This document shows, in pieces, positions 20,496-31,039 of a stretch of 64,000 nucleotides of DNA; positions within the stretch are counted from its first letter, which is position 1; each line of letters opens with the position of its first letter. The position numbers and the translations under genes were made by a program. The notes below the pieces were generated by a model. It was not told the DNA's origin. It ran no database searches and saw only the letters and a program-made list of their open reading frames with translations. The DNA lies in assembly GCA_033439265.1 (NCBI GenBank), contig JAVTVX010000009.1, forward strand, positions 8,521,109 through 8,585,108, given 5' to 3'. This DNA comes from Dillenia suffruticosa (Eukaryota; Streptophyta; Magnoliopsida; Dilleniales; Dilleniaceae).

Positions 20496-20914
20496 GTAAG
20501 AAATGGATCCCTGATTTTGTTTCAACCGTACATAGATATCATTGGTTGCCAAGAATTAAAGCTTTTGCAGTGGGAGCAAACTTTTTTCCTGTCATGGAAC
20601 TCTTACGGCACTTGGAAGACTTATGAGCTGTGTTTCTAATAATTTCTGTTTTGATTCTAAAACCGAAATTGAAAAAGGAAAATTAAAACGATTTGAAATC
20701 TAATTAATGGAAATAAAATCAACAAAAATAAAAATCGGATACAATGTTGGACCAAAGGGAAGTAGAGGGGATACCGAATGATTTTCCATGACAAGTTGTT
20801 CAAAAAAAGATAGACTTTAGGATCAAATTTCTTTGCCCCGGAGATATTTGCTAATTGTGAAAATGTTAGGGAAGAATACAGAATACAATAAGAATAATTA
20901 TTTTAGTCAATAAT

Positions 20915-21487
20915 CACCGACGAAAAATTCAGCAACGAACAAAGGTTGGTCGGGAAATTCAGCGACGAATAGATAGTTCGTCGCTGAAATCAGCGACGAA
21001 ACATGGGTTCGTCGCTGCAATCAGCGACGAATCAGAGTTGCGTCGCTAAAATCGGCGACGAAACCTCAGTTCGTCATTAAAATTGGCGATGAAACCTCAG
21101 TTCGTCGCTGAAATCGGCGACGAAACCTCAGTTCGTCGCTGAAATCAGCGACGAAGATGCCTTTCGTTGCTAAAATCAGCGACGAAACCTATGTTCGTCG
21201 CAAAAATCAGTGACGAAAGATGCGTTTCGTCGCTGAAATCAGCGACGAATCGAATATTTGTCGCTGATTTTAGCAACAAATATTACATTTGTGGCTAATT
21301 TAGCGACAAATATGTAATTTGTCGCAGATTTTAGCGACAAAAAATAATATTTGTCGCTAAATGTAGCGACAAAATTAATATTTGTCGCTGATTTTGTTGC
21401 TAATTTGTTAATTTTGTGACAAAATTAGTTTGGTCGCTGATTTCAGCAACAAATTAAAAATTTGTCGCTAATTTCGTCGCAGATTTT
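20915..21487. repeat. Second left subterminal array of CACTA-1
   Basis: Continued GCGACGAA/TTCGTCGC and GCGACAAA/TTTGTCGC motifs appear, more regular than in the first block. Around 21060-21150 a unit CGACGAAACCTCAGTTCGTC recurs three times. The block is separated from the first by the kinesin capture, so the host fragment sits inside what was probably one array. Confidence 0.85.
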
Positions 21488-21597
21488 TTTTAATCACTCC
21501 CTCTTCTTCCGTACAAAATTCCTCTCCCTCTCTTCCCCACTTTGTCGTCCCTCTCTTCCCCGCTGTGCGTCTCCCTCTAATTCACAGGTTCAAGGTA

Positions 21598-21935
21598 CTC
21601 TCTCTCTCTCTCTCTCTCTACATCTGGTAGCATTGGGCGGTGCCGCCGGAATAGTGGGGGAGGGGCGCTGCCCCTCCCCCGCCTTTGTTTCAACAGCGGG
21701 GGAGGCGCTGCAGCGCCTCCCCCCTTTGAGATCCGGCCACAGAGGCCGGATCTGGGGAGGGGCCGCTTTCCCCTCCCCAATCCGGCCGCAAGCGGCTAGA
21801 TCCGGGCAGGGGACGGCCCCGCCCGGATCTTAGCAAGCGGGGGAGGGGCAGCGCCCCTCCCCCGACCTTGTTTGATAAGAGGGGGAGGCGCCGCAGCGCC
21901 TCCCCCTAGGAGATCCGGCCGCGCGGCCGGATCTG
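21598..21935. promoter_or_regulatory. GC-rich multi-hairpin cassette, probable CACTA-1 leader/control region
   Basis: A (TC)n tract (about 21598-21619) is followed by about 300 bp of very GC-rich DNA made of consecutive palindromes. Two arm families are used: GGGGGAGG(G/C)GC...CCTCCCCC (around 21656-21680, 21697-21723, 21754-21777, 21838-21862 and 21880-21906) and AGATCCGGCC...GGCCGGATCT (around 21729-21753, a larger variant near 21797-21830, and 21911-21934). A partial ATCCGGCC copy lies near 21779. The position between the subterminal repeats and the transposase genes matches the GC-rich, methylation-controlled region of maize Spm (family knowledge). The role here is inferred. Confidence 0.6.
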
Positions 21936-23565
21936 AGGAGATAACATTATCATTCAATTTATTTTGTTTATATAGCCAAAATAATCAAAAGCAAGTGAAA
22001 TCTATTAGATGTATATCGAACTTTTTATTTAAGGTCATGCAAAAGGGTTTGAATGATAATGTTCACCATGGTGAAATTTTGATTTATGGAGACAAATTTG
22101 TACTATAGTTTGTTCCTTTATATTGATGCCATTGAAGGGTCAATGTTGTTTGCTCGTTTTATTTTAATTGTTCCTATTCATTATTATGATTTCTTCTTTT
22201 TCTTATTTATTTATTTTTAATGGTGGGATACTTGAATTATCATACTTCATATATCCTATAAAATTTTAATAAACAAGGGCATTAAGCCACAAATTATACC
22301 AAGTAAATTGACGTAGGACAGATGTACACTCAAACAAAAAAAAATGCATTTCTAGTGGTCTTTTTTTTTATTATTTTCTTAACCTTCTATAGCATACTAA
22401 CATGAAAACAATCTAACAGAAGATTCAACGATAAGGGTATGAACAATAGCAAAGAGACAAGAGGTTGAGACTAAACTCTCAGACTAACCATTCATGCCCC
22501 CTGCCTTTAGAATAAACTATATATATATATATATACATATTAGTCAGTTGTGTACTTTGTAGCTAGCTAATTGAATTATGCAATAATAGACCCACATTGG
22601 CCACACACACAGGTTCTATATATATTCTTTACTTTTGCCTCTATGAAAAGTTGAAAACATTTCACCTATGATTTTACAAATTGTCACTATATTCTTCGAT
22701 AGTTACAAAACGGTCACTGTGCCCCAATTCTATATAGTTTTCAAATTGTCACTTCTTTTACTTTTAGTTTCAGTCATTTTATGTCTCCATTACCATTGCC
22801 CTCTGCGCCTTACTTTGTGATTTACTTACTTAAAATGTCATTTCACACCTTATATAATTTTAACATTATAACATATATTATATTTTATAATATTATAATA
22901 TTATGTATTATAATTATTTTAACTTATTTTATATATTATATATTATAATTACGGTAAATATAACATAATTATAATTATATAATTTTATATAATGTTTTCT
23001 GATATATATATATATATATATATAATAATATATAATATATTTAATGCAGAATTTTAAATGGATAATGTTATCTACATTTTTAAAAATTTATAATACATAT
23101 AATGCTATGTATTGTTAATATATATTGTTAATCTTATATAATATATTTTAATATTAGATTAATTCTAAATAACATGAATGGTTTTGTATTGCAGGACGTG
23201 TTGTTCAATTAGAGGGGAGAAATTCTTGTCTTGAAGCGGTCAAGGTATGTATTTTTTCTTCGCATATTTTCTTTTATTTTTTTTGTTTTATATCCCTTGT
23301 TCCTAGTTTCCATGTATGTATGTTGTATATTCGCGAAATGCAATAGTTATAAATTATTTTGTTATTTTTTCCGACTTAACGTATTTATTATTGTTAAATT
23401 TTCTGAAAATATGTTAATATTTATTAAATGTTTTGTTATTAGATGTTCATTATTTCTTATTAATGTTTTTTTTTCAATATAATATATAGTTTGTTAATAT
23501 TTTATTTATTAATATTTTATAAATTTTATTTTTGTAAACAGCGACAATACAAAACGAAAGAAATT
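21936..23565 (+). other. CACTA-1 interior before TNP2, no complete gene
   Basis: A/T-rich DNA with TA microsatellites (about 22517-22534 and 23003-23026). At about 23195-23244 a short exon-like piece between a TTGCAG acceptor and a GGTATG donor could be a leader exon of the transposase transcript. Nothing else is recognised. Confidence 0.4.
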
Positions 23566-23567
23566 GG

Positions 23568-26500
23568 ATGTATAATAAGAATTTACCTAATCGTCGTGGT
23601 TTAACTAATGAGTTTATTTATGGGGTAGAACAATTCTTGAATTTTGCTACTAGTAAAGTTGAGTTTATGGATGAGAATAAGTTAAAGTGTCGATGAGAAT
23701 GTGCAAGATGAAAATTATTTGTCTAGTAAATTTCAAGAAATGTTGAGAGCTGCAGATGAACCGTTATGGGTTGGTTGTGATACCCACACTAAGTTGTCAT
23801 TAACGGCTAGAATATTAAATGTTAAGGTAGAGTATAATTTGTCTGAGAATTGCTTCAATGATATTGTTCAAGTAATGGGAGAAGTATTGCCCCGTGATCA
23901 TATAATGCCGAATGACTTTTATAGTATGAAAAAGTTGGTGAATGACTTGGGTCTTCCGGTGGAAAGAAATGATGTATACAGAGATGGTTGCATGTTATTT
24001 TGGGGAGCTGATGAAAATGTACAATTTTGTAAATTCTGTAACCAAAATAGGTACAAGAGTACTAGGAGAGCAGGTCGTAATCAGCAATCTAAACTATTCA
24101 AGCAAATATTTTATTTGCCCTTGACTCCTAGATTGCAAAGACTTTATGCATCGAAAGCTACTGTTGAATATATGACTTGGCATGCAAATCATCAAACAGA
24201 AGAAGGGTTAATGTGTTATCCTTCGGATACAGAGGTATGGAAAAATTTTGATATGACATATCCTGAATTTGCAAGAGAGACTCGAAACATTAGGTTAGGT
24301 CTTTGTGCTGATGGGTTTGCTCCATTTGAAAAATCAGGGAAAACTTATTCATGTTGACCAGTGATATGAACTCCGTATAATTTTCCTCCGGGTATGTGTA
24401 TAAAAACACCCTACATGTTTTTGACATTGGTTATACCGGGCCCGCAAAATCCGAAAAAGTAGATAGATATTTATATGCAACCATTGATTGCGAAGTTAAA
24501 ACAATTATGGGATGACGGTGTTCTTACGTATGATGTTAACACTGATCAGATGTTTGTAATGAAGGCAACTCTTCTTTGGACGATAAATGACTTCCCAACT
24601 TATGGCATGCTATCGGGATGGAGTACTGCTGGGGTTTTAGGATGTCCAATATGCATGGAGAGATTTAAGTCATTCAGATTGAAATATGGTAAGAAAGCGA
24701 GTTATTTTGATTGTCATAGACAATTTTTGCCACAAAATCATAAATTTAGAAGAAATAAAGAAGAGTTTACGAAGAATAAAGTTGAAAAAACACCTCCTCC
24801 ATTGAGATTAACTGGTCAACAAATTTGGGAGCGAGTGTCTCACTTTCCATCTGTTATTGAAGACCCATACGGTACAACGTATAGATATGGAAGTGTGCAT
24901 AAATGGACCAAACGGAGTATTTTTTGGGATTTACCATATTGGAAGACTCATCTGATTCATCATAATCTCGATTTGATGCATATCAAGAAAAATGTTTTTG
25001 AAAATGTGATTAATATATTGATGGATGTCTTTGGAAAAATAAAAGATAACTTGAATGCGAAAAAAGATATGCTGCTTCATTGTAATCGGCCTACACTTGA
25101 TGTGGATGGAAGTAGTAAGGGACCAAAACCAAAGGCTATTTATACAATAAATAATGATCAGAGACGGAAAGTTTGTGAATGGTTGAAATCGCTTAGATTT
25201 CCTGATGGTTATGCCTCAAATCTTGGGAGATGTGTGGATATGAAAGAATGCAAGTTGATTGTTTTGAAAAGTCATGATTGCCATATATTTATGGAAAGAT
25301 TGATTCCGATTGCTTTTAAGGAACTATTACCAGATTTTGTATGGGGCGTCATTACAGAGTTAAGTATTTTCCTGCATGATATTTGCTCGACAGTATTAAA
25401 GAAATCACATATGGCGAAATTAGAGAGAGATATCCCCATCATTTTGTGTAATTTAGAAAGGATTTTTCCTCCATCATTTTTTGATTCCATGGAACACCTT
25501 TTGGTTTACTTGCCTTATGAGGTCAGAGTTGCAGGTCCCGTCCAATATCGATGGATGTATCCATTTGAAAGATAAATTTTGCACATTCTCTTCAAAAAAA
25601 TATTTACAGTGCATGCCATTGTACTAAATTCATTATATATCATTTTCTGATACACTTTATTTAATTACAATTAGATTTTTATATCATTTGAAGAGAAAAG
25701 TGAAAAATAAGGCACGGGTTGAAGCCTCTATTGTTAATGCATACATTGCGGAGGAAGTAATAACTTTTGCTTCATATTATTTCGAGCCTCATGTCCAATG
25801 TAAGAGACGGCGAGCGGGCAGAAATGATGAGGGTCCTGTTGATCCTAATTTAAAATCATTCTCTATTTTCAACTATCTCGGTCGACCAAGTGGGTCATGT
25901 AAGGTTAGATATTTAACTGCTAAAGAATGACGGACAACCCATACATATATTTTACTGAACTGTCCAGAAGTTACGCCATATTTCGAGTAAGTCCTTTTTT
26001 CTGAAATATAAAAAATTTATTCTTTGTTTTGTTAAGGTTTTTGACATAAATCGTTTTCTTTAATCGTAGGATTTTTCAACATTCACGGTCTGAACTATCG
26101 ATGCATAAGTTCAATCGTGTGTGCGATGAAGAATTTGCAGTATGGTTCAAAACATATGTTAGTTTTGTAAATGTTAAATTTTATAAATATTTGATTATTA
26201 AAAAAATAACACATTTATTTTACTTCAGGTTCAATGTAATCAAGATCAAGTGGAACAAAAATTGTTAATTAATCTGTCATGGGGTCCAAATTCAACGGTA
26301 CGAACTTGGCCATCATATTTTATAAACGGGTATAATTTTCACACTCAAGAATATGGAACCGGAAAAGCTACTATGAATAGTGGTGTTTGCGTTCAGTCAT
26401 CCAACGAAGGAGGTGTAAAAGATGAGTTTTATGGTTTGTTGGATGAAATTATTGAGGTAGAATACATTGGAGTAGAGTTGCGAGTCGCTTTATTTATGTG

Positions 26501-26959
26501 CCAATGGTTTGACCCCGTAAAAGGGATGGATGTGCATCCAAAGTTTAATTTGGTTGATATAAATCATAAAAAATTTTATAAAAGATATGAACCATTCGTA
26601 TTAGCACAACAAGCGATTCAAGTGTATTATGCATCATATCCTAGTTTGAAACGTGACAAAATTGATTGGTGGGCTGTTTGTAAAACGAAAGTACGAAAGA
26701 AAATTGAGGAACGTTGGGAAGACATAGCATATCAACAAGAGAATGTTGCCAACACGTTTTAGATAGAGGAATATATTATTCCAACATTACGAGATCCACG
26801 TGGAATAATGATAGATGTCGATTAAAATGAAATTCATGAGGCTGGCGATGAAGAACCTGATTTTGAGACAGATGATGAAGATAAGAATGAAGATGATGAT
26901 GAATTTGATGGTGAAGAATCTGATAATGAGGATATGATGACATTGATTTTTGATCGTCG
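23568..26959 (+). pseudogene. tnp2: TNP2-type CACTA transposase, broken
   Basis: Pieces appear in the usual order. A truncated transposase-associated domain (23568-23693, MYNKNLPNRRGLTNEF) ends at a TGA with most of the domain missing. The TNP2 catalytic region follows at 23701-25575, with DMTYPEFARETRNIRLGLC, MLSGWSTAGVLGCPIC and HHNLDLMHIKKNVFENV. A DUF4218-type segment spans about 25272-25930 (LVYLPYEVRVAGPVQYRWMY, then VEASIVNAYIAEE). A DUF4216-type segment is at 26250-26762 (VRTWPSYFINGYNFHTQEYG, ALFMCQWFDP), and an acidic tail runs to a GTAAGT donor after 26959. Breaks include a TGA where the family has Trp (24355), further stops near 24367 and 24460, one at 25573 and one at 26760. The enzyme would cut and rejoin element ends in the nucleus; as read, it cannot be made intact. 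Confidence 0.9.
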
Positions 26960-27239
26960 GTAAGTAATATTTTTTAAAGAATTATTATAATTGTCTAATA
27001 TCATATTAACTTTTATTTTACTGTTTCAATGTGAAAATACATTTAAATTTCCATATTTCGTTTCTCAATTTGTATATTATATTTAGTGTCTCATGTTTCA
27101 TTTTTGAAATATTATTTGCTAATACGTTGTTTTTTTTAGATCATTTCGAATGACAAATTAAATATGGTATATTTCTTCATATACTCTATTATATTTTTTA
27201 TAAACATGCAATTTTCATTGCTTGCAAGAAAAAACTCTT

Positions 27240-29430
27240 GTTACAATTTCAACGTGGAGGACATAGACGATCTTTTGATGCAAGACCAAATTTTTCGGCG
27301 TCACCGTCCGTTTCAGCTGCACCTTTCCATGCCCCTTCGCTTTGTACTTATACACCTTCACCGTTTCCTTCAGTTACATCTTCAGTTGTACCTTCAATGC
27401 AAGATTCATACGTTGAGGGGGAAGATACGCGAGAGGTGATATCCCCTTTGCGGAAATTCGTAAGTAGTAAATTTTGAAATATTATCACAATAGTTTCTTT
27501 ATTTATATAGTTGATTAGTTTATTTAAATATTTTTTTTACTCACCATTTTTTTTGTTTCTAATTTTATGATAAATTCACAAATTCTGTGTATATTATTCA
27601 TGAACTAAATAGAATCATTAACAACCATTGGGGAGGAGTATCGATGTCTTACACAAGTACTGCAGATGATATCAAAGAGTTATGGTGGAGAGAATTCAAG
27701 ATAAATGAGGCCTCTAAGTTTAAATATAAAAATAAGTGTATAATTTAAATATAACTTTTTGTTTTTTTTATTGAAGCGAAAGTTCAATTGGGATGAGACC
27801 GAGGAGTTTGAAATAAGAAGAATTTTTAAGAAAAAATATGGTCATCACATCCGAGGTGTACTAAATCATGCAAAAAAGAGCCGAAAGAAGCCACACTGCA
27901 TCACCGAAGAAAATTGGCTCAAGATTTTAAACTTCTGGGATTCCGATGAGAGTCGACGGAGGAGTGACCAGAATAAAAAAAATCGATCTCATAATTCTGG
28001 GGAATCATCTGCTACATATGCGGGAGGCTCAATCAATATTGATGAGTATAGAAATAGAATGGTAATTTCTTTCAATTATTTTTTTTTTGAATTTAATTCA
28101 TTTATTTTTTCATTATTTCATCTAACAGTGTTTTGGTTTTTTAGACTAAGAAAATGGGATCACCGCCATCATTTAGAGAGACTTTCGCACGAACTTTTCA
28201 GAAAAAAAGACAAGATCTGAAGTGGGGAGAGAGCTAGAGCGGTTATGGTATGTAATTTCAAAATTTTAACAAAGATTTTAACATATTATGCTCAATTTAT
28301 CATAACAACATTAGAACAAGAATTTAATAGATTTGTCTATTTCAATATTTTTTCCACTACTTAAATTGAATTTTTCATTTCTAATTTATATATATATATA
28401 TATTTTTCATTATTAATTAAAATTAGAGAATACACAATATCAATAATGTTACGTCAATTCCAAATGGTTGGTTCATTATATTACGTATTAATAAACTTTT
28501 TCCTTTATTCGATCTGTTATAGTTTCAAACTCGTAATAGTAGTTGAATTTTAATTTCAATTACAACACTCCTCATTATCTAAATATCATTCTAATGGATT
28601 AAGCAACTAAATAGATAAATATAAGTATGTGTAATTTTAATTTCATAAATCTATTAAATTTATAATAATTGATTCACATATTAATTTTTGTGTCTTATTG
28701 TTTATTGTCTATCCCTTAATGAGAAATACAATTTTGTATTTTGAATTTATTTGTTGGATATTTTATTACATTGTTAAACTATTAATTGACACTTGTATTT
28801 CTTTTGTTTGATATTTTAGTATATTGTTATTTTAATTATCTTCTAATTTCTTTTATGAAAATGCATGAGAAATATGATCAGCTTCTACTTAGAAATTCCA
28901 GTGGTAGTGATGATGCTGCTACGTCAGAGCCATCTGTTAATGATATGGCTTTATGGCTCGAGACAACTGGTGGACCAAAGCAGAGAAGAGTATTTGGGAT
29001 GGGCTCGTTGAGTAGAATTTGCAGACTCAGTGGTCTATGTTCTTCCTCCCAGACACCAGTAAGAGCAGAATTAATGCAAATGAACCAAGAGCTGAGCCAC
29101 ATGAAGGAGCTGTTAGCAGAAAAAGACAATGAACTTCAAGCCATGCACGTAGAACAACGCCGAAGAGACAATGAACTTCAAGCCATGCGCGTAGAACAGC
29201 AGCGAAGAGACAATGAATTTGAAGAGTTTCGCGCACAACAGAAGCTTATAATGCAACATTTTCAGTTAGTTTCCGCTTCAAGTTCGATTCCCCCTTTTCT
29301 ATCTCCTCCAAATGATGGTGATGATGATTTTGACATATTTGGTGATGGTGATGGTGATAGTGACGGTGACGGTGACGGTAGCGGTGACGGTAACGGTGAT
29401 GGTGACGATGATGGTGCTAATGTTTCTTGA
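27240..29430 (+). CDS. Transposase_24 (TnpA-like) second gene of CACTA-1, probably degenerate
   Basis: Exon pieces are about 27240-27459 (Ser/Pro-rich), about 27609-27706 (IKELWWREFK), 27777-28060 (RKFNWDETEEFEIRRIFKKK, SSATYAGGSINIDEYR), 28145 onward (MGSPPSFRETFARTFQKK) and 28858-29427. The last starts MHEKYDQLLL and contains the family phrase MALWLETTGGPKQRRVFGMG. It ends in a coiled coil built from three copies of a 14-residue unit (DNELQAMHVEQRRR type, about 29129-29240) and an acidic Gly-Asp repeat tail. This is the plant Ptta/En-Spm Transposase_24 family, thought to bind subterminal repeats as TnpA does. The frame after 28200 runs into TAG, so at least one lesion or an unrecognised splice exists. 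Confidence 0.75.
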
Positions 29431-29769
29431 AACAGTTTTTATTTCACGTTTATATTTAATTAGACTTGTCATTAGAATTTAATTTATATTTCTATATATT
29501 TGATATTCTGTTACTTATTTATTACTGTTTATTAATATTTCATGACGATGGTAGTGTTTTTTTAATTATTATTTGATTGATACTATTAGATGGTTAGTTG
29601 TTTGAATGAGTAGAGACTACATAAATGTGGTATTATTGGCTGTTGGATGGTACCCTGGATGGTTTGTTGATGATGATGTTGGCGGTTTTATTCATAAACT
29701 GTTGGCTGAGACTATTAGGGAGTGATATGACATATATAGAAATTTGGTGCAAAAATTAAACAAATAACA

Positions 29770-30620
29770 TTTTTTTGTCGCAAATTTTCCCGATTCATCG
29801 CTAATTTCGTCGCTGATTCTGATATACATTGCAAAATTTGTTGCTGAATTTTTTACATTTCGTCGCAAAATTCGTCGCAAAATACGTCGCCGATTTTGTC
29901 GCAATTCTGCGACAAATTTTATGACAAATTAATATTCGTCGCACTTCAGTGACGAATAAAATTTGTCGCAAATTGCGACGCAATTATTTTCATCGCAAAA
30001 TTTGTTGCAAATATTAGCAACAAAAAATCTTTGTTGGAAATTTGCAACGTAAAAAATTCGTCGCTAATTTGTGACAGAACAGTCTTCGCAAAATTTGTCG
30101 CAAAATAGCAACAAAAAAATTTTTGATGCTAATTTATCCGACGAATTTTGCTACAACTATTTTTGCAACAGCATTCTTCGTTGTAAAATTCGTCAAAAAA
30201 ATGCAACAAATATGTTTTGATTGCTAATTTTTACGATGACTTTTACAACAAATATTTTGTTGTTGGAAATTTTTCCAACAAATTTTAGGACTTTTTTTGT
30301 GGCAAAATTTGTCGAAAAATTGCAACCAAAAAGTATTGGTTGTTAATTTTTGCGACGAATTTTGCGACGAATATATTTGCTACAGATTATTTTCGTTGCA
30401 AAATTGGTTGGAAAATTGCAACAAAAAAAATTTGAGTTGCTAATTTTTGCGACGAAATTATATCCGTCGCTATTTTGCGACAATTATGATATTTTTTGTC
30501 ACAAAATTTTGCAACGAGTTATTAGCGACGAATTATGTTTTGTCGAAAAATTTGTCGCAAATTTATTTAGCGACGAATTTTTTCTAAATTTTCGTCGTAA
30601 AAGTCATCGCAAAATAATTG
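29770..30620. repeat. Right subterminal array of CACTA-1
   Basis: A dense array of TTCGTCGC, TTTGTCGCAAA and GCGACGAA(T/A) motifs, more diverged than on the left, runs up to the right terminus (30634). The motif matches the left arrays, which ties both ends to one element. Confidence 0.85.
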
Positions 30621-30911
30621 TTTTTTTTGTAGTGTCCCCTCTTTTTGTGTAATGATGTCTTTACAGAAATAAATATTAATGTGCCACGGAATTTCTCTTT
30701 GATGCATAGGTTTGCAATCATTCTTAAGTTCTTGCCAAATCTAGCCTGTCTAATATGGGTGTTTTTAAACACTGGAATAATGTGTTCTTTTATATTTTTG
30801 TTAAAAAAAGAAAAAAATGAAAAAGATGATAGATTATGTAAATGAGTGATAAAAGCCATGACAATGCATGTGGATCTTTGTGGGAACCTTTTTTTTGAAT
30901 AATGGGTGAAT

Positions 30912-31031
30912 CACTAAAAAAACATACACTTCCCCATTTTTTTTGTCCGTTCCCGATATTTTATAATTGTCGCTAAAGATTAGGATGACAAAAGAAAAAT
31001 CGTCGGAAAAAGACTATATTTTTTTGTAGTG
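30912..31031. mobile_element. 120-bp miniature CACTA element
   Basis: It starts CACTAAAAAAAC and ends TTTTTTTGTAGTG. The 3 bp on both sides are AAT (30909-30911 and 31032-31034). The interior holds an AATTGTCGCTAAAG word like the CACTA-1 subterminal motif. This is a non-coding deletion-derivative or MITE of the CACTA superfamily, 277 bp right of CACTA-1. Confidence 0.75.
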
Positions 31032-31039
31032 AATGTTTG

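Larger units (their letters stand above)
19057..30634 (+). mobile_element. CACTA-1: autonomous-type CACTA (En/Spm) element, decayed
   Basis: The left terminus is CACTACAAAAAAACACGG. The right terminus in reverse complement is CACTACAAAAAAAACAATT. Both continue into an ATTTTGCGA(C/T)G word. The flanking trinucleotide is TCC on each side (19054-19056 and 30635-30637), so the boundaries are well supported. The length is 11,578 bp. In order it holds a left subterminal array (19075-19815), a captured kinesin fragment (20153-20495), more subterminal repeats (20915-21487), a GC hairpin cassette (21630-21935), a TNP2 transposase, a Transposase_24/TnpA-like gene and a right subterminal array (29770-30620). 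Premature stops in TNP2 suggest it can no longer move unaided. Confidence 0.95.

Noticed and set aside
20253..20639. Kinesin-like frame as a functional gene
   Set aside because: Only the end of the motor domain is present, no P-loop, and it lies within the transposon.
19075..21487. Regularly spaced short repeats considered as a CRISPR array
   Set aside because: The motif appears in both orientations with variable spacing, lies at both ends of a CACTA element, and the genome is a plant's.
21462..21833. 123-codon frame across the hairpin cassette
   Set aside because: It runs from subterminal repeats into GC palindromes; the frame is open because the DNA is GC-rich, with no domain.
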